Shown here one piece after another: positions 19,373-26,728 of a stretch of DNA of 64,000 nucleotides. The stretch is taken from positions 62,001 to 126,000 of the forward strand of contig NZ_JABVAX010000007.1 of the NCBI RefSeq assembly GCF_013404595.1. Direction: 5' to 3'. This DNA comes from Jannaschia marina (GTDB lineage: Bacteria; Pseudomonadota; Alphaproteobacteria; Rhodobacterales; Rhodobacteraceae). The number at the start of each line of letters is the position of its first letter. Within the stretch, counting starts at the first letter, position 1. The notes below the pieces were generated by a model. It was given only the letters and a program-made list of their open reading frames with translations, was not told the DNA's origin and searched no databases. The position numbers and the translations under genes are program-made.

Positions 19373-20173
19373 CTACCCAAAAGTGGGTAGCGGTTTCCGC
19401 GGACCATTCGAGAGGATCCAGCTCTCCGGGCCGGACTGCGGAAAGAGATCGCGCACGAGCGGGTCGTGGCCGGGCACGATGAGTTCCGGGGCCGAGGCGA
19501 GTCGGTTCAGCGTGGCGAAACCGTCCAGCATCTCGGCCACGTCGGCGACGATGGGGAAGGGTTTTCCGAGAGCCATGTTCTCATAGAAATGCGTGGCGTC
19601 CGACGCGAGGCAGAGCCAGCCCGCCGCCGTGCGCACCCGCACCACCTGCAGGCCCTTCGAATGACCGCCGATGCGATGGACCGTCACGCCCTCGGCCACC
19701 TCCGCGTCGCCTTCGGCGAAGACGACCCGGCCCGCGTAGAGCCGGCGCACCGCTTCGCAGATATGCTCCCCGGTGAAAGGCATCCGGAGCGCGTCGTGGC
19801 ACATGCAGGGGCCTGTGGCATAGGCCATCTCGCTCGCCTGCATGTGGAGCGTCGCGTTCGGAAAGAGGTGCAGCCCGCCCGCGTGGTCGTAGTGCAGGTG
19901 CGTGACGATGACGGTGCCGATGTCTTCCGCCACGAGGCCGTGGGCGGCTAGCGCCTCGCGCGGATCGATCAGGATCGGACGGTCCCGGCGCGCGCCCTCC
20001 GAGGCGTCGTAGCCGGTATCGACCAGGATCACCTCCTGCCCCCGCCGCAGGAGCCACATGAAGTAGTCCATCGGATGCGGTGCCGCGTGGTCGTCGTCGA
20101 AGATGAAGCTGTCGCCGCGCACCCTTGCATTGCGGTCGGCGTAGCGCAGGGCAAGGACCTCCCAGTCGGACAC
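19373..20173 (-). CDS. MBL-fold hydrolase, N-acyl-homoserine-lactonase-like
   Basis: 266-residue metallo-beta-lactamase-fold hydrolase. The dinuclear metal site is intact: H92-L-H94-Y-D96-H97, then His171 (GGHSKG), Asp192 (LASDATHF) and a late His in VPGHDP. Overall layout resembles AHL-lactonase-type enzymes, which open lactone rings, but many relatives act on other esters. It lies 4 bp from the ABM gene on the same strand and 179 bp from dctP, so it may serve the same catabolic route. A hairpin (CTACCCA-N4-TGGGTAG, 19373-19390) straddles its own stop codon. Confidence 0.85.
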   Translation of the reverse strand: MSDWEVLALRYADRNARVRGDSFIFDDDHAAPHPMDYFMWLLRRGQEVILVDTGYDASEGARRDRPILIDPREALAAHGLVAEDIGTVIVTHLHYDHAGGLHLFPNATLHMQASEMAYATGPCMCHDALRMPFTGEHICEAVRRLYAGRVVFAEGDAEVAEGVTVHRIGGHSKGLQVVRVRTAAGWLCLASDATHFYENMALGKPFPIVADVAEMLDGFATLNRLASAPELIVPGHDPLVRDLFPQSGPESWILSNGPRKPLPTFG

Positions 20174-20177
20174 GCGC

Positions 20178-20465
20178 TCAGCCCTCGACGACGGAATAGG
20201 TGCGCACCTGCTTCGAGGCGATCATGTCGGAGGTCAACCGGTCGAAGGTCTTGTAGTGCGGGGTCGCCAGATGGGCCTCGAAGCCGGCCGCGTCGTCGTA
20301 GAGTTCGTAGAGGAAGATCTCGTCCGGTCGGTCCGGGTCGGTCGCGACGTCGAAGCGGTGGCAGGCCGGCTCGCCGAGCGAAGCGCGGGCGTTCTCGATC
20401 ATGGCCGGCTTGAAGTCCGCCATGCGGCCGGGGGCGACCTCGATGGTGACGACGACTGCGAACAT
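20178..20465 (-). CDS. Small ABM-domain protein (putative quinol monooxygenase)
   Basis: 95 residues forming one ferredoxin-like alpha+beta barrel of the antibiotic-biosynthesis-monooxygenase superfamily: VVVTIEVAPGRMADFKPAM, then LYELYDDAAGFEAHLATPHY. Members such as LsrG and YgiN oxidise or isomerise small carbonyl or quinol compounds without cofactor. It is promoter-proximal to the MBL hydrolase and divergent from the dehydrogenase at 20526, with only 60 bp between, so the two directions probably share control. A GGAGGGG ribosome-binding site precedes the ATG. Confidence 0.85.
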   Translation of the reverse strand: MFAVVVTIEVAPGRMADFKPAMIENARASLGEPACHRFDVATDPDRPDEIFLYELYDDAAGFEAHLATPHYKTFDRLTSDMIASKQVRTYSVVEG

Positions 20466-20525
20466 GCTTCCCCTCCGAAGATTTGCTTTCTATTGATACT
20501 GTCAACAGACGCGAGGAATATCAAA

Positions 20526-21593
20526 ATGTCCAAGACTTTCGAAATTGCCGTCTTCCACGGGGACGGCATCGGGCCGGAGATCATGGCCCCGACGCTGGAC
20601 ATCCTCCGCGACCTGTCGCCCAACTACGACTTCACGTTCGTCGACTGCCCCGCCGGCGCGCGCAGCTATCTCGACATGGGCTCCGACCTGCCCGAGACGT
20701 CGCTTGCCGCGGCGCGCAAGGCCGATGCGATCCTGCTCTCGGCACTCGGCGACCCGGCGGTGCGCTACCCCGACGGCACCGAGATGACGCCGCAGATCGA
20801 CATCCGGATCGCGCTGGACCTCTACGCCGGCGTGCGCCCCGTCCGCATCGTGCCGGGGATGCGCACGCCGCTGAACCTGCCCGAGGGCCGGAGCGTCGAT
20901 TTCGTCCTCGTGCGCGAATCGACCGAAGGTCTATTCCACACGCAGGGCAAGGGGCACGTCGAGGACGACCTCGCCGAGGAGACGCTCCGCCTGACGCGCG
21001 CGACGACCACCAAGGTCTGCGACTATTCCTTCCGGCTCGCCCGTGACCGCATGGCGATGGGCCACCGGGGCCGCGTCACCAGCGTCGACAAGGCGAACGT
21101 CTTCCGCGCCTTCGCCTTCTGGCGCGAGATCTTCGACGAGGTAGCCATGGGCTACGACGACCTGACCGCCGATCACGCCTATGTCGACGCCATGGCGCTC
21201 TGGTTCGTGCTGAAGCCCTGGGAGTGGGACGTGATGGTCACCGAGAACATGTTCGGCGACATCCTCTCGGACCTCGGCGCGGGGCTCATGGGCGGGCTCG
21301 GCATGGCCCCTTCCGCCGACATCGGCGACGACCACGCCCTCTTCCAGCCCTGCCACGGCTCGGCCCCCGATATCGCAGGGCAGGGAATCGCCAACCCCTT
21401 CGCGATGATCCTCTCGGCGGGCATGATGCTCGACTGGCTCGGCCGGCGGCACGAGATGCCCGCCATGGTCGCCGACGCGGCGCGCCTGCAGGCCGCCGTC
21501 GACGCCTGCCTCGCCGCGGGCGAGGTCACCGGCGATCTCGGCGGATCGCTCGACTGCGCGGGGGCCGGAGCCGCCGTGAAGGCGCGGCTGTGA
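20526..21593 (+). CDS. Isocitrate/isopropylmalate dehydrogenase-family enzyme
   Basis: 355-residue beta-hydroxyacid oxidative decarboxylase. It shows HGDGIGPEIM at the start, VRESTEGLFHTQG, DNMFGD-like ENMFGDILSDLGAGLMGG, and CHGSAPDIAGQGIANPFA, all family signatures. VREsTEG is closer to tartrate and homoisocitrate dehydrogenases than to LeuB, so this is probably a catabolic enzyme for a tartrate- or malate-like acid rather than leucine synthesis. The ATG at 20526 follows GAGGAAT. It overlaps the next gene by 4 bp (GTGA). Confidence 0.87.
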   Translation: MSKTFEIAVFHGDGIGPEIMAPTLDILRDLSPNYDFTFVDCPAGARSYLDMGSDLPETSLAAARKADAILLSALGDPAVRYPDGTEMTPQIDIRIALDLYAGVRPVRIVPGMRTPLNLPEGRSVDFVLVRESTEGLFHTQGKGHVEDDLAEETLRLTRATTTKVCDYSFRLARDRMAMGHRGRVTSVDKANVFRAFAFWREIFDEVAMGYDDLTADHAYVDAMALWFVLKPWEWDVMVTENMFGDILSDLGAGLMGGLGMAPSADIGDDHALFQPCHGSAPDIAGQGIANPFAMILSAGMMLDWLGRRHEMPAMVADAARLQAAVDACLAAGEVTGDLGGSLDCAGAGAAVKARL

Positions 21594-22603
21594 GCGCCCC
21601 CCTGCGCGTCGGTCTGCTCGGCGCGGGCTACTTCGCGCGCTTCCACGCGGAGGCCTGGACGCGGATGGCGGAGACCGACCTCGTCGCCACCTGCGATGCC
21701 GACCCGGAGAAGGACGCGACCTATACGACGCTCGACGCGATGCTCGCCGCCGAGACCCTCGACATCCTCGACATCGCCACGCCGCCGCCGAGCCACGCCG
21801 CCGCGATCCGCGCCGCCCTGCCCCACGCGCCACGGGCGATCATCTGCCAGAAGCCCTTCTGTACCGCGCTCGAAGAGGCGGAAGCGGTTACCGCCGAGGC
21901 CGAAGCCGCGGGCGTGCCGCTGATCGTGCACGAGAACTTCCGCTTCCAGCCCTGGTTCCGGGCGATGAAGGCGGCGCTCGACGCGGGGCGGATCGGCCGG
22001 CCCCTCAACCTCACCTTCCGGATGCGCACGGGCGACGGGCAAGGCCCCTATGCCTATCTCGCGCGCCAGCCCTATTTCCAGACCATGCCGCGCCTTCTGA
22101 TCCACGAGACGGGGGTGCATTACATCGACACGTTCCTTTACCTGCTGGGGCCACCGGATGGCGTCTACGCTGACCTGCGCCGCCTCAACCCGGCGATCCG
22201 GGGCGAGGACGCGGGACATGTGATCTTCGACTACGGCACCGGCATGCGGGCCGTGCTCGACGGCAACCGGCTCCTCGACTTCGACACCGACGACACGCGC
22301 CGTACCTTCGGCGAGGCCCTCCTCGAGGGCGAGGACGGCGCGATCACACTGACGGGGGACGGGGCCGTGCGGCTGCGCGCCCACGGCAGCCGCGAGACGG
22401 AGGAGCTGCTGGCCCCGCGCGACTGGCCCAATTTCGCGGGCGATTGCGTCCACGCCCTCCAGGCGCATGTGGTGGCGGCCCTGCGCGGAAAGGGAGTATT
22501 CGAGAACCCCGCGCGGGCCTATCTGCGGGTCATGCAGCTCTCCGAGCTGACCTATGCCAGCAGCGCCGCCAAGAGCAGGCTTCCGTTCAATTCGAACGAT
22601 TGA
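21590..22603 (+). CDS. Gfo/Idh/MocA-family oxidoreductase
   Basis: 337 residues: an N-terminal Rossmann domain (VGLLGAGYFARFHAEAW) and the C-terminal Gfo/Idh fold. The usual EKP lysine is kept in CQKPFC and the catalytic-site HETGVHYIDTFLYLLG is present. Such enzymes oxidise sugar or cyclitol hydroxyls with NAD(P). It starts with GTG inside the stop region of the preceding dehydrogenase, so the two are translated together; with the TRAP system and lactonase they look like a pathway for a sugar acid or similar hydroxy acid. Substrate unknown. Confidence 0.87.
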   Translation: MSAPLRVGLLGAGYFARFHAEAWTRMAETDLVATCDADPEKDATYTTLDAMLAAETLDILDIATPPPSHAAAIRAALPHAPRAIICQKPFCTALEEAEAVTAEAEAAGVPLIVHENFRFQPWFRAMKAALDAGRIGRPLNLTFRMRTGDGQGPYAYLARQPYFQTMPRLLIHETGVHYIDTFLYLLGPPDGVYADLRRLNPAIRGEDAGHVIFDYGTGMRAVLDGNRLLDFDTDDTRRTFGEALLEGEDGAITLTGDGAVRLRAHGSRETEELLAPRDWPNFAGDCVHALQAHVVAALRGKGVFENPARAYLRVMQLSELTYASSAAKSRLPFNSND

Positions 22604-22721
22604 GGCGGGCGGGACCGGACCGCATTTACGATGCGTCAATCGCTCTGCGCTACGAGGGGCGCGGGAGGCATAGCTTCCGTCACCCGCCGCGCGACGGCGG
22701 ACCACTCTGAAAGGGTTGCCC

Positions 22722-22856
22722 ATGACGTCCGACCTTCGACGCCGGCGCACGCATATCGCCTATCTGCTGCTCTTCATCTCGGCCGTCGTGGCGCTCGCCC
22801 CGTTCGACCCCGGGCAAGCGGCGATGACGGCGGCTCCGACCGCGCAGGCCGACTGA
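22722..22856 (+). CDS. Possible 44-residue membrane peptide
   Basis: Short frame beginning MTSDLRRRRTHIAYLLLF: a basic N-terminus, one hydrophobic helix (residues 12-27) and an Ala-rich tail. GAAAGGG lies eight bases before the ATG, a fair ribosome-binding site. It resembles a membrane anchor or an uncleaved signal. I do not recognise a family. It is convergent with rpe, 5 bp away. Confidence 0.45.
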   Translation: MTSDLRRRRTHIAYLLLFISAVVALAPFDPGQAAMTAAPTAQAD

Positions 22857-22861
22857 CGGCG

Positions 22862-23560
22862 TCAGCCCCGCGCGGCCTCGGCGGCCGCGCGGATCTCGGC
22901 GATGTTGGTGCCGTAGGCTTCGGGCGCATCGACCGATCCGCCGCGGAACACCGCCGACCCGGCGACCAGCACATCGGCACCCGCCGCCGCGACGAGTGGG
23001 GCGGTCGATGGATCCACACCGCCGTCGATCTCGATATGCACGGGCCGGTCACCGATTGCGGCGCGCAGCGCGGCGACCTTTTCGACCTGCGAGCGAATGA
23101 AGGATTGCCCGCCGAACCCCGGGTTGACCGTCATCACGCAGACGAGGTCGATGTCATCCAGAAGCGGCAGCGCCGACTCGGCCGGCGTGCCGGGGTTGAG
23201 CGCGAGACCCGCCCGCATCCCCGCGCCGCGGATGGCCTGCAGCGTCCGATGGATGTGCGGCCCGGCCTCGACATGTGCGGTCAGCACGTCGGCCCCCGCC
23301 TTGGCGAAGGCCTCGATGTAGGGATCCACCGGCGCGATCATCAGGTGGACGTCCATGACCCCCTTGATGTGCGGGCGGATGGCCGCGCAGGTGGCCGGCC
23401 CGAAGGTGATGTTGGGCACGAAATGCCCGTCCATCACATCGACATGGATCCAGTCCGCCCCCTGCCCCTCGACGGCCGCGCATTCCGCCCCGAAGGCAGC
23501 GAAGTCGGCGGCGAGAATCGACGGCGCGATCTTGATGGAACGGTCGAATATCTCGGTCAT
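22862..23560 (-). CDS. rpe: Ribulose-phosphate 3-epimerase
   Basis: 232-residue TIM barrel interconverting ribulose-5-phosphate and xylulose-5-phosphate in the pentose phosphate and Calvin cycles. Motifs: KIAPSILAADFAAFG, the metal-binding WIHVDVMDGHFVPN, VMTVNPGFGGQSFI and the phosphate loop at EIDGGVDPSTAPLVAAAGAD (split here across residues 175-195). Length and all metal ligands (two His, two Asp) are family-typical. It lies 28 bp downstream of the cyclo-ligase on the same strand. Confidence 0.96.
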   Translation of the reverse strand: MTEIFDRSIKIAPSILAADFAAFGAECAAVEGQGADWIHVDVMDGHFVPNITFGPATCAAIRPHIKGVMDVHLMIAPVDPYIEAFAKAGADVLTAHVEAGPHIHRTLQAIRGAGMRAGLALNPGTPAESALPLLDDIDLVCVMTVNPGFGGQSFIRSQVEKVAALRAAIGDRPVHIEIDGGVDPSTAPLVAAAGADVLVAGSAVFRGGSVDAPEAYGTNIAEIRAAAEAARG

Positions 23561-23588
23561 GTCTTCCCCCTGAGATCTGAACGCGGGC

Positions 23589-24158
23589 TTACGCCGTCCC
23601 GCCCGGTGCGTGAACCCCCGCGTCGGTTACGATATAGGGCAAGCGAACATCCGTCGGCTCCTGCGGGAGCGCCTCGACCCGTTGCGCCTCGAGCGCGAAA
23701 CCCACCACGAGCGCATCGCGGAGCCCCGCGAGCGTGCGGTCGTAGAAGCCGCCGCCGTAGCCGAGCCGCGCCCCCGTCGCGTCGAACCCCACGAGCGGAA
23801 CGATCACGACATCCGGCACGCGCCATCCGCCCTCGGTCGGAACCGAGACGCCGAAGGCCCCGGTCTCGAGCGGACAGCCGGGCCACCATTCGCGAAACCG
23901 CAAGGGCGCGCCGCGCGCCGTCACGACCGGGACGCAGACACGGTTGTCCTTGGCCAGCACGCGCATCGCATGGGTCGGATCGGCCTCCGACCCGATCGGG
24001 AGGAACCCCGCAATCGTCCGCCCCCGCAAACCCATCAACCGGGCGTAGAGCCGTGTGCCCGCCATCGCGCGCCGCCCGGCCGGCACGGCGTCGCGGGCGG
24101 CAAGGCAGCGGCGGCGCAGTTGCGCCTTGTCGGCGGTCGGACTAGAGCCTTTCCCCAT
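23589..24158 (-). CDS. 5-formyltetrahydrofolate cyclo-ligase
   Basis: 189 residues from MGKGSSPTADKAQLRRRC. The enzyme turns 5-formyl-THF into 5,10-methenyl-THF with ATP. It carries the N-terminal basic KAQLRRRCLAARDAV helix, the central FREWWPG segment and the glycine-rich ATP/folate loop RLGYGGGFYDRTL. Its ATG (24158-24156) shares the sequence CATG with the start of the divergent VOC gene, so each gene's upstream control lies in the other's coding sequence. Open sequence continues upstream but without family similarity. Confidence 0.92.
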   Translation of the reverse strand: MGKGSSPTADKAQLRRRCLAARDAVPAGRRAMAGTRLYARLMGLRGRTIAGFLPIGSEADPTHAMRVLAKDNRVCVPVVTARGAPLRFREWWPGCPLETGAFGVSVPTEGGWRVPDVVIVPLVGFDATGARLGYGGGFYDRTLAGLRDALVVGFALEAQRVEALPQEPTDVRLPYIVTDAGVHAPGGTA

Positions 24159-24756
24159 GCTCGCCTTTGACCACTTCGCCGTCTCCGCCGCAACGCTGGA
24201 AGAGGGCACGGCCCATGTCGCCGCGCATCTCGGGCACGATATGGGCCCGGGCGGCGAACATACGCGCATGGGCACGCACAACCGTCTCTCGGGCCTCGGG
24301 CCGGGCGAATATCTCGAGGTCATCGCGATCGACCCCGCCGCGCCGGCCCCGCCCCACCCCCGCTGGTTCGACCTCGACCGCCGGTCGGGCTCGCCGCGCG
24401 TCGGCAACTGGATCGCCCGGACGGACGCTCTCGACACGTTCGTCGCGGCCTTCCCGGATGCAGGCCGGCCGGTCGACTTCGAACGCGGCCCCTACCGCTG
24501 GCGCATGGCGGTGCCCGACGACGGGATCCTCCCTTTCGACGGCTGCTTCCCGGCGGTGATCGAATGGCTGTCTCCGGCCCCGGAGTTCCCCGAAAGCAGC
24601 CTGCGCCTGACCGCGCTGGACCTGCGGCACCCGGACCCGGCGGTTCCGGGCGTCATCGCGCAGTTGATCGAGGATCCAAGGATCACCGCCACCAACGGCC
24701 CGCGGCGGATCACGGCCCGGCTGGACACGCCCGACGGCCCGCGCGAGATTGCATGA
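24157..24756 (+). CDS. VOC-superfamily protein, glyoxalase-like domain
   Basis: 199 residues beginning MLAFDHFAVSAATLEEG, the typical opening of the Glyoxalase_3-type VOC fold, with a second half (SSLRLTALDLRHPDP) that repeats the beta-alpha-beta-beta-beta unit. No substrate can be named. Its ATG overlaps that of the divergent cyclo-ligase by two bases. It is coupled to the zincin gene by an ATGA overlap, so these two are an operon. Confidence 0.82.
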   Translation: MLAFDHFAVSAATLEEGTAHVAAHLGHDMGPGGEHTRMGTHNRLSGLGPGEYLEVIAIDPAAPAPPHPRWFDLDRRSGSPRVGNWIARTDALDTFVAAFPDAGRPVDFERGPYRWRMAVPDDGILPFDGCFPAVIEWLSPAPEFPESSLRLTALDLRHPDPAVPGVIAQLIEDPRITATNGPRRITARLDTPDGPREIA

Positions 24757-25139
24757 TCGCCCCGGACCTCGACGACTTGCGACGGATCGCGGAGGACACC
24801 CGCGATGCCTTCCCCGCGCCCTTCGCCGGGCTTGCCGCTGAGGTTCGCCTCGTGGTCAGCGACTGGCCCGACGACGACCTGCTCGACGAGATGGAGATCG
24901 AGAGCGCCTACGAGTTGACCGGCCTCTACGACGGCGTTGCCCTCACCGAGCGCGACCCCTCGCAGCCCGAGCCGCCCTCGACGGTCCATCTCTTCCGCCG
25001 CCCGATCCTCGACGAATGGGCCGAGCGGGGCGACGTCACCTTCGCCGCGCTCGCCGCCCATGTGACGGTGCATGAATTCGCGCACCACTTCGGCTGGTCC
25101 GACGCGGATATCGCGCGCATCGACGAATGGTGGACCTGA
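24753..25139 (+). CDS. Metallopeptidase family protein (Zincin_1-like)
   Basis: 128-residue zincin: H107-E-F-A-H111-H112 followed by Asp117, the pattern HExxHHxxxxD of the DUF1025/Zincin_1 family. It is short, without a signal peptide, so cytoplasmic. No substrate is known for the family. It starts inside the last codon of the VOC gene (ATGA overlap) and is followed by a strong bidirectional hairpin shared with carD. Confidence 0.87.
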   Translation: MIAPDLDDLRRIAEDTRDAFPAPFAGLAAEVRLVVSDWPDDDLLDEMEIESAYELTGLYDGVALTERDPSQPEPPSTVHLFRRPILDEWAERGDVTFAALAAHVTVHEFAHHFGWSDADIARIDEWWT

Positions 25140-25146
25140 CATGAAA

Positions 25147-25167
25147 ACGGGGCCGCGCGGGCCCCGT
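25147..25167. terminator. Bidirectional terminator between the zincin gene and carD
   Basis: ACGGGGCC and GGCCCCGT form a perfect 8-bp stem with a 5-base loop between two convergent genes. On the minus strand it is followed by TTTTCAT, so it should end carD efficiently. Confidence 0.8.
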
Positions 25168-25188
25168 CGGTCCGGATGACTTTTGCCG

Positions 25189-25704
25189 TCAGGCCGCGGC
25201 GGAGGGACGCGACGAGAGCACGTCGTCCACGGCCTTGAGCGCCGCGTCCTCGTCCATGTCCTTGTTCACGGCGGCAAGCTCGCGCGTCAAGCGGTCGAGC
25301 GCGGCTTCGTAGAGCTGACGCTCGGAGTAGGATTGCTCGCGCTGCTCGTCGTTGCGGTGCAGGTCGCGCACCACTTCGGCGATGGCGATCAGGTCGCCCG
25401 AGTTGATCTTGGCTTCGTACTCCTGCGCGCGGCGCGACCACATGGCCCGCTTCACGCGCGCCTTGCCCTTGAGCGTTGTCATCGCCTTCTCGACCACGTC
25501 GGGCGACGACAGCGACCGCATACCCACATCGGCCGCCTTGTTGGTCGGCACGCGCAGCGTCATCTTGTCCTTGACGAAGTTGATGACGAAGAGCTCCAGC
25601 TCCAGGCCCGCGACCTCCTGCTTTTCGATGCTGACGATCTGACCCACGCCATGGGCGGGGTAGACGACGAAATCGTTGGGGCGGAATTCGGGCTTCTTGG
25701 ACAT
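25189..25704 (-). CDS. carD: CarD-family transcriptional regulator
   Basis: 171-residue RNA-polymerase-binding protein. The N-terminal Tudor-like RNAP interaction domain (FVVYPAHGVGQIVSIE) is followed by a helical DNA-contact domain with RMSRRAQEYEAKI-like basic helices (RAMWSRRAQEYEAKINSGD). CarD stabilises open complexes, in particular at rRNA promoters. The start is decided by the ribosome-binding site: AAAGGA lies 7 bases before the ATG at 25704, but abuts the ATG two codons upstream. Its neighbours fdxA and the SUV3-like helicase are conserved in alphaproteobacteria. Confidence 0.95.
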   Translation of the reverse strand: MSKKPEFRPNDFVVYPAHGVGQIVSIEKQEVAGLELELFVINFVKDKMTLRVPTNKAADVGMRSLSSPDVVEKAMTTLKGKARVKRAMWSRRAQEYEAKINSGDLIAIAEVVRDLHRNDEQREQSYSERQLYEAALDRLTRELAAVNKDMDEDAALKAVDDVLSSRPSAAA

Positions 25705-25857
25705 GGGCATCCTTTCGATGTCTCGTGCGCTTGGCCCTCGGGCCGCAGAAAGCGCCGACCACGGACCGGAACCCGTCGCCTGCGTCCTTGCGCATCTCTG
25801 TTAGGCCATGAGGACGGGAGCAACCCCGTCCCGGGGCCATGTAGGTGGCAGTCAGAC

Positions 25858-25875
25858 CCGGGCCCCAAGGCCCGG
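25858..25875 (-). terminator. Terminator after fdxA
   Basis: CCGGGCC and GGCCCGG form a 7-bp stem with loop CCAA, about 83 bp past the fdxA stop and before carD, followed on the minus strand by TCTGACT. It separates the ferredoxin and carD transcripts. Confidence 0.5.
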
Positions 25876-25957
25876 AATGACACTTACCATATCACAAAAT
25901 GCGCATCCCCGAAAGGGACACGGTAACTGACCCATCCGACATCGCGTCGCTCGCGGC

Positions 25958-26293
25958 TCAGCCGCCCTCGCCCGGCGCTTCGGAGAAGAGCTCCATCTTG
26001 CCCTCCTTGCCGTCCATCTCCTCGGCGGTCGGCAGCGGATCCTTCTTGGTGATGATCACCGGCCAGAGCTCCGAGTACTTGCGATTGAACTCGACCCACT
26101 TTTCGGTGTCCGGCTCGGTGTCGGGGCGGATCGCGTCGGCGGGGCATTCGGGCTCGCAGACGCCGCAGTCGATGCATTCGTCGGGGTGGATGACCAGCAT
26201 GTTCTCGCCCTCGTAGAAGCAATCCACGGGGCAGACTTCGACGCAGTCGGTATATTTGCAGGCGATGCAGGCATCGTTGACGATGTAGGTCAT
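25958..26293 (-). CDS. fdxA: Seven-iron ferredoxin FdxA
   Basis: 111-residue electron carrier with a [3Fe-4S] and a [4Fe-4S] cluster. The first site is [18 protein letters not shown], where the second cysteine position is altered in the FdxA manner, and the second is [12 protein letters not shown]. The long C-terminal extension after residue 60 is standard for the Azotobacter-type FdxA. It lies 51 bp downstream of the S4 gene on the same strand. Confidence 0.95.
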   Translation of the reverse strand: MTYIVNDACIACKYTDCVEVCPVDCFYEGENMLVIHPDECIDCGVCEPECPADAIRPDTEPDTEKWVEFNRKYSELWPVIITKKDPLPTAEEMDGKEGKMELFSEAPGEGG

Positions 26294-26344
26294 GAGCGGG
26301 AGTCCTCGCTGGGCGTCACGCGCGGTCTATCGGGGCCGTCCGGG

Positions 26345-26728
26345 TCATTCAAGCGGGCCGGGCCCGGTTCCGGCCCGCGCTCTCATTCGCGTGATCTCCC
26401 GGTCGAGCTTGCGCCGGTCACGGCCCGTCGGGCGCGGCCCGCTGCGGGGCACAGGTGCGGGCGACTCGTCGTCGTAGAGCGTCTGCGCCTCGCTGGCCGG
26501 CCCCCTGCGTGTCGGCAGGCCGCGGACGATGACCACGCGGATGCGGTCCCCCTGCGGGAAGGTGAGCGCGTCGCCCGGGCCGACCGTCGCCGACGTCTTC
26601 GTCACATGCACCCCGTTGAGGCGAACGCGCCCGTCCGAGACGACCCGCGCGGCAAGCGTGCGAGTCTTGAAAAAGCGCGCCTGCCAGAGCCACTTATCGA
26701 TCCGCTGCTTCGCTGCGGACCCGGTCAC
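26345..26728 (-). CDS. S4-domain RNA-binding protein (Hsp15-like)
   Basis: 127 residues. The S4 domain occupies residues 8-55 (RIDKWLWQARFFKTRTLA, GRVRLNGVHV), as in Hsp15/HslR, which binds stalled 50S-nascent-chain complexes; a basic C-terminal tail follows. It begins with GTG overlapping the stop of the helicase gene by 4 bases, so two RNA-handling proteins are translated from the same message. Confidence 0.88.
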   Translation of the reverse strand: MTGSAAKQRIDKWLWQARFFKTRTLAARVVSDGRVRLNGVHVTKTSATVGPGDALTFPQGDRIRVVIVRGLPTRRGPASEAQTLYDDESPAPVPRSGPRPTGRDRRKLDREITRMRARAGTGPGPLE

